A stretch of 44,076 nt of DNA from a virus. Shown here in pieces: positions 1 through 6,701 of the stretch; positions within the stretch are counted from its first letter, which is position 1, and each line of letters starts with the position of its first letter. Location: positions 1-44,076 of IMG/VR virus record IMGVR_UViG_3300046491_000454. One strand, given 5' to 3'. A program made the position numbers and the translations under genes. The notes under the pieces are model-generated. The model searched no databases and was not told where the DNA came from. It saw only the letters and a list, made by a program, of their open reading frames with translations.

Positions 1-600
1 TTGCCAAAGCTTACTCTCACCGACTTCATTGACGTGGTGTCGAAGGCTGGATCGCCGAAGACTACCAAGGTCAAACAAATCAAGAATCGGCCGGCCTACC
101 AACCGGCGACCGATTTCTACAAGCCCTTTCGTGAGGGTTTGATTAAGTTACATTCGACCGGGAAAGACCGGACCGCGCTTGATTCAATCGTTCCCGGCCT
201 GCTCGACGTAAAGAAGATTACGAACTACCCGGACCTGGTCGACGGGTACAAAAAATGGTGGGGCAAGAAGAATATCGACTGGTTCGTCCCGCCACGTGGC
301 TCTTACTCGCACAACGGTGTTGACATTGCTGTGAACCCGGAACTTGGCCTGGTGGTCGACGGAAAGCGAGTGGTAGTCAAACTTTACAACAAGGCAGAAC
401 CAGTCAATAAGTACCGCATCGACATGGTGCCACTGCTGATGGAGATCACCCTCCGGGGCGACTCCCAACCAGACGACGCGATGGCACTTCTTGACGTACG
501 GAAGGGCAAGCTGCACTACCTGAGTGTCAACCCAGGCAGCGCCAAGCCTGGTGTCGACGCCGAACTCGCGTATATCGCAAGCCTCTGGCCGCATGTGTAA
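1..600 (+). CDS. Hypothetical protein, TTG start
   Basis: Encodes 199 residues from a TTG at the first base of the window; an earlier start outside the window cannot be excluded. I do not recognise the family. The protein is soluble, with no membrane segment or signal peptide, and has a Lys/Tyr/Trp-rich middle (GYKKWWGKKNIDW near residue 85) followed by a beta-rich C-terminal half. Its base composition looks less GC-rich than the phage genes to the right. It ends 20 bases before a tRNA-His 3' fragment that has no matching 5' half on this side. This gene may therefore belong to a separate integrated element or to the edge of this prophage. Confidence 0.55.
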   Translation: MPKLTLTDFIDVVSKAGSPKTTKVKQIKNRPAYQPATDFYKPFREGLIKLHSTGKDRTALDSIVPGLLDVKKITNYPDLVDGYKKWWGKKNIDWFVPPRGSYSHNGVDIAVNPELGLVVDGKRVVVKLYNKAEPVNKYRIDMVPLLMEITLRGDSQPDDAMALLDVRKGKLHYLSVNPGSAKPGVDAELAYIASLWPHV

Positions 601-620
601 AAAGGGTCTGATGGAGCGTT

Positions 621-675
621 GAGTCCCGGATTGTGATTCCTGTTGTCGTGGGTTCGAGTCCCATCAGCCACCCCA
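621..675 (+). other. tRNA-His 3' fragment, putative attachment-site core
   Basis: The sequence holds the anticodon loop with anticodon GTG (633-635), the complete T arm (GTGGG TTCGAGT CCCAT), the 3' acceptor strand CAGCCAC, the discriminator C and an encoded CCA ending at 675. The matching 5' acceptor strand (GTGGCTG) and D arm are absent upstream, so this is not a complete tRNA gene. Phages with tyrosine integrases commonly integrate into tRNA 3' ends and leave such a duplicated fragment. The exact left boundary is uncertain: similarity to a tRNA is solid from about 628 and weaker between 621 and 627. The intact tRNA-His lies outside the window. Confidence 0.8.
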
Positions 676-694
676 AGAATTCAGCAGTAAAAAC

Positions 695-736
695 AAAGGG
701 TTACGCGCTTCCGGCACGTAGCCCTTTAGTTTTTTT
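695..736 (+). terminator. Rho-independent terminator behind the tRNA-His fragment
   Basis: The arm AAAGGGTTACG pairs with CGTAGCCCTTT, allowing one G-U pair, around a short GC-rich loop, and a run of seven T follows at 730-736. This is a canonical intrinsic terminator. It would stop transcription of a tRNA-His gene, and also of the gene ending at 600. Confidence 0.8.
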
Positions 737-802
737 GGAAGATGGATTCCAAATTTTGGAAGATCATTCATAGCGCGCTCAATCGGACGCGCCCTATCAC
801 AA

Positions 803-1108
803 TCAACCGCCGCCCTTCCCGTTCAGCATAACCGCTCTCCACTCCTGCACGTACCCTGCTCCGTCCGAACCGCGCTCATACCCCCTGAACAACATTCCGT
901 TGCCATGCATAGAGACCAGACGCGCATCGTAGAGGCTGGGGATGATTGGCTTCTGCTGCTGCGAGTCGTCGATGTCGGCCAGCTTCAGCTCGTAGACCCC
1001 GCCCACCATCGCCAGGATTAGGTCGCCGGCCGTGCCCGGGTCGGAGTCGATCTGGTGATCATTCCTGCGCTTGCCGCGCTCGCGTAAACAGGTGATGGTG
1101 GCGTACAT
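803..1108 (-). CDS. Hypothetical protein
   Basis: A 101-residue protein with an ATG start at 1108. It is beta-rich, with GVYELKLADID and GYVQEWRAVML segments and a glycine-rich C terminus. The pattern is that of a small one-domain protein, but I cannot assign a function. It has no signal peptide or membrane segment. It stands alone on the minus strand between the att-like site and the type VI module, divergent from the small gene at 1175. It may be a cargo gene at the prophage margin or a chromosomal gene. Confidence 0.55.
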   Translation of the reverse strand: MYATITCLRERGKRRNDHQIDSDPGTAGDLILAMVGGVYELKLADIDDSQQQKPIIPSLYDARLVSMHGNGMLFRGYERGSDGAGYVQEWRAVMLNGKGGG

Positions 1109-1174
1109 GGGGCGGAGTGTAGCACTGTTGACCCAGCTCAGCCGGGCAAAGGCAGGGGCCGCTATCCTGCGAGG

Positions 1175-1399
1175 ATGACCTCTACCACCGATCCCAGCGA
1201 CCGCCCGAATGTGCAGATGGCAGCGACCGTCGACATCGCGATCGAACTGTTTGCCGCGCGCGGCCGGCGCAACGCCTCCACCTTTCTCGACGCCTCCGGG
1301 GCCAGCTTTGCCACCATCGTCCGGGTACTGGCAGAGCCCGGGAGGCGCCGTGCTCCACTGCCGCCGAACGTACTGCCGCTACCGGTCACGAAACGTTGA
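1175..1399 (+). CDS. Small hypothetical protein
   Basis: Encodes 74 residues. A GCGAGG sequence lies immediately upstream of the ATG, closer than an ideal ribosome binding site. The middle (ATVDIAIELFAARG, then ASFATIVRVLAEPGRRR) looks like two amphipathic helices. I do not recognise a named family. It precedes the hcp-like gene by 84 bases in the same direction. The antisense frame at 1162-1431 is open as well, but has less protein-like composition. Confidence 0.4.
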   Translation: MTSTTDPSDRPNVQMAATVDIAIELFAARGRRNASTFLDASGASFATIVRVLAEPGRRRAPLPPNVLPLPVTKR

Positions 1400-1483
1400 C
1401 GTTGCGCCGCCATGTAGTTGACCGTAAACAACTGGCTGTAAACTCAAGCCTGCGACGATGCCTCATAACCACAAGGAGGCATC

Positions 1484-1975
1484 ATGGCAGCAGACTATTA
1501 CCTGCAGATCGACGGCATCAAGGGAGAATCGGCCGACTCGAAGCACGCCAACTGGATCGAGTGCACCTCGGTCAACTGGTCGATCCACCAGCCGAAAAGC
1601 GCGACGGCATCCACCGGTGGTGGCCACACCGCGGAGCGCGCCGAACTCAGCGAGATCAGCATCAGCAAGCTGGTCGACCTGGCGTCGCCGATCCTCGCGC
1701 AGACCTGCGCCTGCGGCAAGACGATCCCGAAGGCGAAGCTCGAGATGCAGCGCGCCGACGGCCAGGGTGAGCCGATCAAGTATTTCGAGGTCGAGCTCGA
1801 GAACGTCCTGATCGCGCACATCGCGCCGGCCTTTAACGGAGGCGGCCAGCCGACCGAGCTGCTCGGCCTGAAGTTTTCAAAGATCCGCTGGAAGTACACG
1901 CAGCAGAAAATCGGCGGTGGCAGCAGCGGCAACACGGCCGGCGGGTGGGACTTGGCCAGCAACAGGATTGCATGA
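1484..1975 (+). CDS. hcp: Hcp-family type VI secretion tube protein
   Basis: Encodes 163 residues, the usual Hcp length. The N-terminal pattern ADYYLQIDGIKGES, the central block AELSEISISKLVDLASP and the segment YFEVELENVLIAHI are typical of the Hcp1 family. Hcp forms the hexameric inner tube of the type VI secretion system and chaperones small effectors inside its lumen. A strong AAGGAGG site lies 6 bases before the ATG. The next gene starts inside its stop codon, so Hcp, immunity protein and effector are translated as a unit. No other type VI component is in the window; the secretion machine would have to come from the host chromosome. Confidence 0.93.
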   Translation: MAADYYLQIDGIKGESADSKHANWIECTSVNWSIHQPKSATASTGGGHTAERAELSEISISKLVDLASPILAQTCACGKTIPKAKLEMQRADGQGEPIKYFEVELENVLIAHIAPAFNGGGQPTELLGLKFSKIRWKYTQQKIGGGSSGNTAGGWDLASNRIA

Positions 1976-2358
1976 TGCGAGCGCTAATTCTCCTGGCGCT
2001 TGCCCTCGCGCTGCCGGCGCACGCCGACGACGAGCACAGGCCGCTGCCGCCGATTCCGAAGGCGGCGCCGTGGATGACAGGCGCGCGCCTGGTGCAAATG
2101 CTGGCTAGCCCGACCGAGGCCCGCGACGCGGAGCTCTACATCAAAGGCGCGCACGACGCGACCGAGCGCCGGGAGTGGTGCTTTATCGATCGCAACGGGA
2201 AAGTGCCGACGAAGCCGCGCGCGGTCGACCTCCAGGCGTTCATCCTAGGCGGTCTGCGCGCGCTGCCGCCGGCAGAGCTCAAGCGCAATGCCGCTGACCT
2301 GCTCATCGAGCTCTGGCAGGATAAGTGGCCTTGCCCGCCAGACGGGTGCTGCCAATGA
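1972..2358 (+). CDS. tai4: Tai4/Rap1a-like periplasmic immunity protein
   Basis: Encodes 128 residues. The start ATG at 1972 overlaps the Hcp stop codon; a second ATG follows directly at 1975. The N terminus is a clear signal peptide (RALILLALALALPAHA) with cleavage expected after AHA, placing the protein in the periplasm. The remainder resembles the Rap1a/Tai family of small helical immunity proteins, including C-terminal cysteines. In known pairs this protein binds the cognate Tae4 amidase and protects the producer from self-intoxication. Its placement between Hcp and a Tae4-like gene supports the call. Sequence divergence in this family is high, so the exact Tai class is inferred from context. 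Confidence 0.8.
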   Translation: MMRALILLALALALPAHADDEHRPLPPIPKAAPWMTGARLVQMLASPTEARDAELYIKGAHDATERREWCFIDRNGKVPTKPRAVDLQAFILGGLRALPPAELKRNAADLLIELWQDKWPCPPDGCCQ

Positions 2359-2846
2359 GCCGCCCTCTCTATGCCGTCCTCGCGGCGGCCTACCCGCGCA
2401 AGCCGATCAATGGACAACCCGGCCTTGACACTGCCGCGCTGTACGAGAGCATCGGGCATCCAGAGTACGCGCACAGCATGTACATGGAGAATACGTGCGC
2501 CGTGCGGCTCAGCCTGTCACTACTGGGAGCAGGCATCGAGCCGGCGCCGGGGCACATGACCGTGCAGACAGGTAAGTTTAAGGGGCGGCGGATCGAACAA
2601 AGCCAAAAAAGACTGTCTGACTTCTTGCTCAGGCGTCTCGGGAAACCGGAGGTGTTTCCGAGTGGCTACAAGGCCAGCGTCGGCATCGGGGATCGTCGCG
2701 GGATCGCTTCTTTCTTCCACCTGAACAGCGAGACTGACCCGCAGGGACATATCGACCTAGTGGAACCAGCCACGCACGGCGACTTGAGGTGCGCGGGGTC
2801 GTGCTACTGGTCGGCTCAGGAGGTGTGGTTCTGGCCGCTGAAGTAG
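2355..2846 (+). CDS. tae4: Type VI secretion amidase effector, Tae4 family
   Basis: Encodes 163 residues from an ATG that overlaps the immunity stop (ATGA). The catalytic cysteine sits in ENTCAVRLSLSLL near residue 42 and the catalytic histidine in GHIDLVEP near residue 132, the papain-like Cys-His pair of Tae4 peptidoglycan amidases. Known family members cut the gamma-D-glutamyl-mDAP bond in the periplasm of target cells. Length matches the family. There is no signal peptide, as expected for an Hcp-delivered effector. It converges on the phage lysis genes, ending 18 bases before the end of Rz. Confidence 0.9.
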   Translation: MSRPLYAVLAAAYPRKPINGQPGLDTAALYESIGHPEYAHSMYMENTCAVRLSLSLLGAGIEPAPGHMTVQTGKFKGRRIEQSQKRLSDFLLRRLGKPEVFPSGYKASVGIGDRRGIASFFHLNSETDPQGHIDLVEPATHGDLRCAGSCYWSAQEVWFWPLK

Positions 2847-2864
2847 CCGGCCAGAATAGGGCAG

Positions 2865-3350
2865 TCAGGGCACCAGCCCGTTCTCTTGCAGGAAGCGCTG
2901 GCACGCGCGGCCGGTCGCCAGGTCGTCCTCGATGGCGAGCTTCAGCGCTCTAATATCTCGGTCAACGTCCGGTCGAACCAGCCGGCCGGGTGGATCGGCG
3001 CCGTCACTGCCGGCGGCGCTTTCGGTTTGGGCGGGGGCGGCAGGTCCACCGGGGCAGATGGCGGCGCCGACGCGCACGCCTGGAGCAGCAGCGATGCGGC
3101 TGCGAACAGGATCCAGTTCTTCATTCTTGGCTTTCGTGATGATGGAATTGATCGCGTCCTGCTTGATCGACAGGACCGCGTTGTTTTTGGTGCGGGTGAC
3201 GACTGCCACGAGGTCACGCGCGGCGCGCTCGCTGACCGCGGCGTCGTGGCCCGACTCATACTGGTGCGCGCCGTAGAACAGCACGCCAGCAGCAACTGCG
3301 ACGGCCAGCAGCACCGCGGCGCCGGCCCGCCCGATCAGGTCGCCGATCAC
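2865..3350 (-). CDS. Rz-like inner-membrane spanin (i-spanin)
   Basis: Encodes 161 residues from a GTG at 3350 that overlaps the stop codon of the endolysin gene. One N-terminal transmembrane segment (AGAAVLLAVAVAAGVLFYG) is followed by a periplasmic, alanine- and charge-rich helix with coiled-coil character and a C-terminal QENGLVP end. It contains the complete rz1-like gene in another frame, the classical nested spanin arrangement. I-spanins pair with the outer-membrane lipoprotein Rz1 to fuse inner and outer membranes in the last step of lysis. Identification rests on topology, nesting and position rather than on sequence identity. Confidence 0.85.
   Translation of the reverse strand: MIGDLIGRAGAAVLLAVAVAAGVLFYGAHQYESGHDAAVSERAARDLVAVVTRTKNNAVLSIKQDAINSIITKAKNEELDPVRSRIAAAPGVRVGAAICPGGPAAPAQTESAAGSDGADPPGRLVRPDVDRDIRALKLAIEDDLATGRACQRFLQENGLVP
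2942..3124 (-). CDS. Rz1-like outer-membrane spanin lipoprotein, nested in Rz
   Basis: Encodes 60 residues entirely within the rz-like gene in a shifted frame. It starts MKNWILFAAASLLLQACASA: a short signal peptide with lipobox LQAC, cysteine at residue 16. A proline-rich stretch follows (PVDLPPPPKPKAPP), typical of Rz1 proteins. After processing the mature lipoprotein of about 45 residues would sit in the outer membrane and bind the i-spanin. Its presence strongly supports the spanin assignment of both frames. Confidence 0.88.
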   Translation of the reverse strand: MKNWILFAAASLLLQACASAPPSAPVDLPPPPKPKAPPAVTAPIHPAGWFDRTLTEILER

Positions 3351-4306
3351 GCCGCCCCCACCATAGCGGATACGTATTTCGCACGACGAACCTGCAGCAC
3401 GTTGCGCACGTGTTCGCGATTGATGTCGCACGCCGAGCGGCCGCCGTATAGCGCCGCGCGCGATTTCAGGCAGTGGCGCTCGACGTGCCCGAACCAGCGG
3501 CCAGGATCGCAGCCGGCCGACAACGCGCATGCGCGCCGCTCGCGCTGGACGCCGGCGACGCCGCCGTTGTACCCGGAGTCACCGAACGCCAGCATCTCCG
3601 GCGCCGCGCGGAACGGCGCCGCCGCGTCGCGGCTCATCAGCACAAGGGCGCGCAGCTGCAGCTCGGGCCGCTTGTAGACGTTCGCCCACGACCACTCGCC
3701 CAGTTCGGCCTGATAGCGTCCGCGCACGTCGCCCAGCGCATCGAAGCGCAGGGAACCATCGGCGCGATAGGCGCGCGTGATCTGGCCCATGCCGGCGCCC
3801 TCCTCGCGGCTGGTCTTCAGCTGCGCGCCCGGGTTCCAGCAGCTGCGCGATGTCAGGCTCACACACGACTCCTGCTCCACCAGCGCCGCGAGCGCGGCCG
3901 GGTCGGGATCGCCCGGCCAGTAGTGCCGCTGTTCGGCCTTCAGCACAGGGCCGTAGGTCGCAAAGCCTGCCGGCAGCACACTGGCGTGAGCGCGCGGCGC
4001 GAAAACCATCAGCAGCGCCGCCAGCACGAGCGCCATTGCGATCAGCGCCAGGCCAGCGCCGGTGGCACTCTCGCCGGCGCGCCGGAACAGCATGCGCATG
4101 TCGGCCTCGGGGTAGTCCATTAATGCCTTGCGCGCCCAGTGCGCTGCGGCGACGGCCCACACGCCCTGGATGAGCGCCAGTCCGCCGAGCAGTGTCGACA
4201 GCCCCCCGTCGGGGTCCGAGTGGAGTGAGCCAAACAGCGCCGCCAGCGCGCCACCGAACAGGAACAACGACCGATGCCGCAGTATTGCCGAGATGATGCT
4301 TTTCAT
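3347..4306 (-). CDS. Holin-like / lytic transglycosylase fusion (membrane-bound endolysin)
   Basis: Encodes 319 residues from the ATG at 4306, which overlaps the upstream TAA by one base (TAATG). The first 115 or so residues carry three hydrophobic segments (SLFLFGGALAALFGSL; LLGGLALIQGVWAVAAA; AGLALIAMALVLAALLMVF), resembling stand-alone holins of betaproteobacterial prophages. The rest is an SLT-like lysozyme fold: catalytic Glu in LVEQESCVSL, then WNPGAQL, EEGAGMGQI and FGDSGYNGG. The protein would cut glycan strands while anchored in the inner membrane. It precedes Rz/Rz1 in a lysis cassette. A longer start at 4384 is possible but would overlap the upstream gene extensively. Confidence 0.82.
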   Translation of the reverse strand: MKSIISAILRHRSLFLFGGALAALFGSLHSDPDGGLSTLLGGLALIQGVWAVAAAHWARKALMDYPEADMRMLFRRAGESATGAGLALIAMALVLAALLMVFAPRAHASVLPAGFATYGPVLKAEQRHYWPGDPDPAALAALVEQESCVSLTSRSCWNPGAQLKTSREEGAGMGQITRAYRADGSLRFDALGDVRGRYQAELGEWSWANVYKRPELQLRALVLMSRDAAAPFRAAPEMLAFGDSGYNGGVAGVQRERRACALSAGCDPGRWFGHVERHCLKSRAALYGGRSACDINREHVRNVLQVRRAKYVSAMVGAA

Positions 4307-4494
4307 TATTTGAACCCTTTCAGAGATCCGTAAGCGACGATGCCGAGTATTGCGGTAATGATGGCCTTCCACGCCAGCGCCCACATGCCGCGCCCGAGGT
4401 TGCCGTAAAAGCGGTTTGTTAAGCGGTCCTCGAGCTCGTCGGCCAGTGCTTTTACGTCGTCGTCGGACAGGTATCTTTCGTGGTTTTCAGACAT
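4306..4494 (-). CDS. Small membrane protein of the lysis cassette
   Basis: Encodes 62 residues. The N-terminal half is acidic and helical (YLSDDDVKALADELEDR) and the C-terminal half is one transmembrane helix (WALAWKAIITAILGIVAYG). It sits directly upstream of and overlaps the holin-endolysin fusion by one base. Position and size fit a holin, antiholin or anchoring partner, but a single transmembrane helix does not settle which. Function is inferred from context only. Confidence 0.7.
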   Translation of the reverse strand: MSENHERYLSDDDVKALADELEDRLTNRFYGNLGRGMWALAWKAIITAILGIVAYGSLKGFK

Positions 4495-4561
4495 GTACGA
4501 TCGCTCCTGTAGTTGGATTTGTGCGGTGAGGGATGGGAGAGGCAAGCGTGGTGAAAAAAAA

Positions 4562-5092
4562 TCATGGGTTGATGGCCAGCAGCGCGGTCTCGCCGACGTG
4601 TGCCAGGTCGGCGAATACGTCGCGCCCGCAGGCGCGCAGGAATGCCGCGGCAAACTCGTAGCAGAACCAGTTGCCGTCTTCGGCCCAGTCGCGGTCGGGC
4701 GCCAAGCCAAGGCCGAGCGCACCGCGCCAGTCGTAGTTGCTGTTTGCGATGTGCAGCGCGGTGGCGGCGACGCGCTGCGCCCACGCCGGCAACCAGCGCG
4801 GCAGGGACGGCTGGTAGGTGCACAGCTGGGTGCGGGCCCAGCGCAGGCCGGCGGCGCCGTTGGGCACCTGGTAGGCGCGCTCGCGCACCAGCGTCTGGCC
4901 GGCCAGCGCGGTGGCGCGGTCGACCTCCCGTACACCGTGCAGCATGGTGGCCTCGAAGCAGCGTCCGTAGGCGCACACGATCGCATGCGACGACAGCGCG
5001 AAGGCAAACCGCGAGCGCGGCATGGCCCAGCGGATCAGCCACGAGACCGGGTTGCGGCGGCGCCGCGTGAACAGGATGGTGACGGCGTCCAT
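4562..5092 (-). CDS. Permuted papain-like (NlpC/P60, YiiX-type) protein
   Basis: Encodes 176 residues from the ATG at 5092, overlapping the stop of the preceding gene (TAATG). The pattern fits permuted NlpC/P60 proteins: a histidine in LSSHAIVCAYG near residue 32, a GV turn after EATMLHGV, and a cysteine in NWFCYEFAAAFL near residue 142. Such proteins act on peptidoglycan, peptides or acyl groups. In tailed phages, similar genes next to the tail or lysis genes may aid local cell-wall opening. Substrate unknown. The family call rests on motif spacing that I read by eye. Confidence 0.65.
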   Translation of the reverse strand: MDAVTILFTRRRRNPVSWLIRWAMPRSRFAFALSSHAIVCAYGRCFEATMLHGVREVDRATALAGQTLVRERAYQVPNGAAGLRWARTQLCTYQPSLPRWLPAWAQRVAATALHIANSNYDWRGALGLGLAPDRDWAEDGNWFCYEFAAAFLRACGRDVFADLAHVGETALLAINP

Positions 5093-5706
5093 TACAGGCC
5101 CAGGGCGGCGCGCTGGCCGGCGATGAAGGCGTCCCAGGCGCTGCGGGCGGCGTCCAGATCGTCGTGGGTGGCGGCGGCGCGCATGTCCCACTGGCTGTCG
5201 AAGCGCTGGTCGCGCATCGCCTTTTTGGCAGCGGCCAGCGCGTCGGCGCGGGCGAGGACCTGCTGCGCCGCCCAGGCGTTGGTTTGCACTTGCATGGTCG
5301 GGTTCTTTTGTGCGAATTTCGCGACCGACTCCGGCGCCGGCTCGGCGGAGCCGGATGCGGTAAAGGCGCGTGCATCCGCTTCCGCGTCCTTGTACTCCTC
5401 AGTGCGCCGGCCCACCGCATCCCACACCAGCGCGTCGATGTCGGCATAGGTGGCCGCGATGGCGGCAGCCCTGAGCGCGGACAGGTCGACCAGCGGCGCC
5501 ACGGCCGGCGCCAGCTCCACGGCGTCGCGGGCGGCGTTGGCGCGGTAGGCGGTCCAGTGCTCGGCCAGCGGCTCGGCCAGCACGATCAGGTGGCCCACGT
5601 GCGCCTCGGGCGGCACCTGGTTATCGAAAAACCCACCCAGCGCGCCATCGGGCTCGGTGAAAATCACGTAGGTAAGTGCCTGCGGTTTGATCAGTTCGTC
5701 GCTCAT
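5092..5706 (-). CDS. Phage protein, possible tail fibre assembly factor
   Basis: Encodes 204 residues, starting MSDELIKPQALTYVIF. It has an N-terminal beta-rich portion followed by long alanine-rich helices (ALAAAKKAMRDQRFDSQWD), and no membrane segment. Its stop overlaps the downstream start and its own start abuts the stop of the fibre-like gene upstream. This position, directly after the distal tail gene, is where fibre assembly chaperones sit in many phages. I see no decisive motif, so the role is a positional inference. Confidence 0.6.
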   Translation of the reverse strand: MSDELIKPQALTYVIFTEPDGALGGFFDNQVPPEAHVGHLIVLAEPLAEHWTAYRANAARDAVELAPAVAPLVDLSALRAAAIAATYADIDALVWDAVGRRTEEYKDAEADARAFTASGSAEPAPESVAKFAQKNPTMQVQTNAWAAQQVLARADALAAAKKAMRDQRFDSQWDMRAAATHDDLDAARSAWDAFIAGQRAALGL

Positions 5707-6701
5707 TACGCTACCTTTTCAAAAATGATTTCGGCGTAGACTTCGACCTGGCCGGTGGCGGCCGGCGATCCCAAGCTGTTGCCGGAGTTGGTGTTGTATT
5801 GACGCAGCTCGAACACCTTGGATGCGGCGATGGTGATCTCGCCAATCAGGTGCGACAGGGTCTGGATGCCGCTTGTGGTCGTGGCCGCCATCGACGTGCC
5901 GAGCGAGGCATACGCCGCATCGGTCACGTTGTAGAGCGCGGCTTGGTGCGCGCCGTTGCCGTTCGACGGGGCGTGGCCGCGGTAGCGGTAGGTGCCAGCC
6001 GGCAGCGTGACCTGGTTGCTGGCCAGCGACGCGCCGCTGATCGTGTTCTTCTTCGACGCGCCGAGCGCGCGGGTCTGCCAGCCGCTGGCGGCCACGCCGG
6101 CGCCCGTGCCGCTGGTTTTCTCGTCGCGCGCCCAAATGATCGGGTAGGTGTTGATCGGCCCGGTCAAACCGATGTCGCCCTTGTCGCCGGTGCGGGTAAA
6201 CCCGAGTAGCAAGGCTTCGCCAGCCGTCCAGGTCGGGTTGGTGGAGCTGATGAACTGCACCGTGAAGCTACGGTAAAACGTCTGGCTGGTATCCTCGCCT
6301 GTAATGCCGAGGACCAGATACTTGTTCTGATCCGTCTGGGAAGTCAGCTTGATCTGGCCCTTCACCGCGCTGGTCGACGTATTCATGCTGTCGAGGTATG
6401 CGGCGACCACCTTGCCCAGCTGGCTGGTGGTGCTGATGTAGACCGCAGTGACCAGGGCATGGGAAGAATTGTTCAGGCGGATTTCGCCGGCACCGGGGTC
6501 GCCGGCGGCCGTGCCGGTATCGAACGCGAACGGGATCGCGTAGGCGCCGCCCATCGCCAACGAGTTCAGGCCGGCCACCAGCGCGAGCAGCTCGTTGTAG
6601 AAGGTGTCGACCAGCCAGGCGATGAAGCCGTCCAGCAGGAGGTTGAAGGTAGCGCGCACGCCGCGCTGCGGCTTGCTAGGCGGTGGTGTCAATAGTGGCA
6701 T
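5706..6701 (-). CDS. Tail fibre-like protein
   Basis: Encodes 331 residues. The N terminus (FIAWLVDTFYNELLALVAGL) is a helical region suited to attachment. The middle includes a short collagen-like turn (TGDKGDIGLTGP, about residue 170). The C-terminal 130 residues are rich in Asn, Thr, Ser and Gly (TYRYRGHAPSNGNGAHQAAL; RQYNTNSGNSLGS) and look like a trimeric beta-sandwich receptor-binding head. It overlaps the end of the preceding gene by 26 bases. Likely role is host-surface contact. Confidence 0.75.
   Translation of the reverse strand: MPLLTPPPSKPQRGVRATFNLLLDGFIAWLVDTFYNELLALVAGLNSLAMGGAYAIPFAFDTGTAAGDPGAGEIRLNNSSHALVTAVYISTTSQLGKVVAAYLDSMNTSTSAVKGQIKLTSQTDQNKYLVLGITGEDTSQTFYRSFTVQFISSTNPTWTAGEALLLGFTRTGDKGDIGLTGPINTYPIIWARDEKTSGTGAGVAASGWQTRALGASKKNTISGASLASNQVTLPAGTYRYRGHAPSNGNGAHQAALYNVTDAAYASLGTSMAATTTSGIQTLSHLIGEITIAASKVFELRQYNTNSGNSLGSPAATGQVEVYAEIIFEKVA

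Noticed and set aside
621-675. Complete tRNA-His gene
   Set aside because: The 5' acceptor strand and D arm are missing; one anticodon-stem pair is also mismatched at 626-627.
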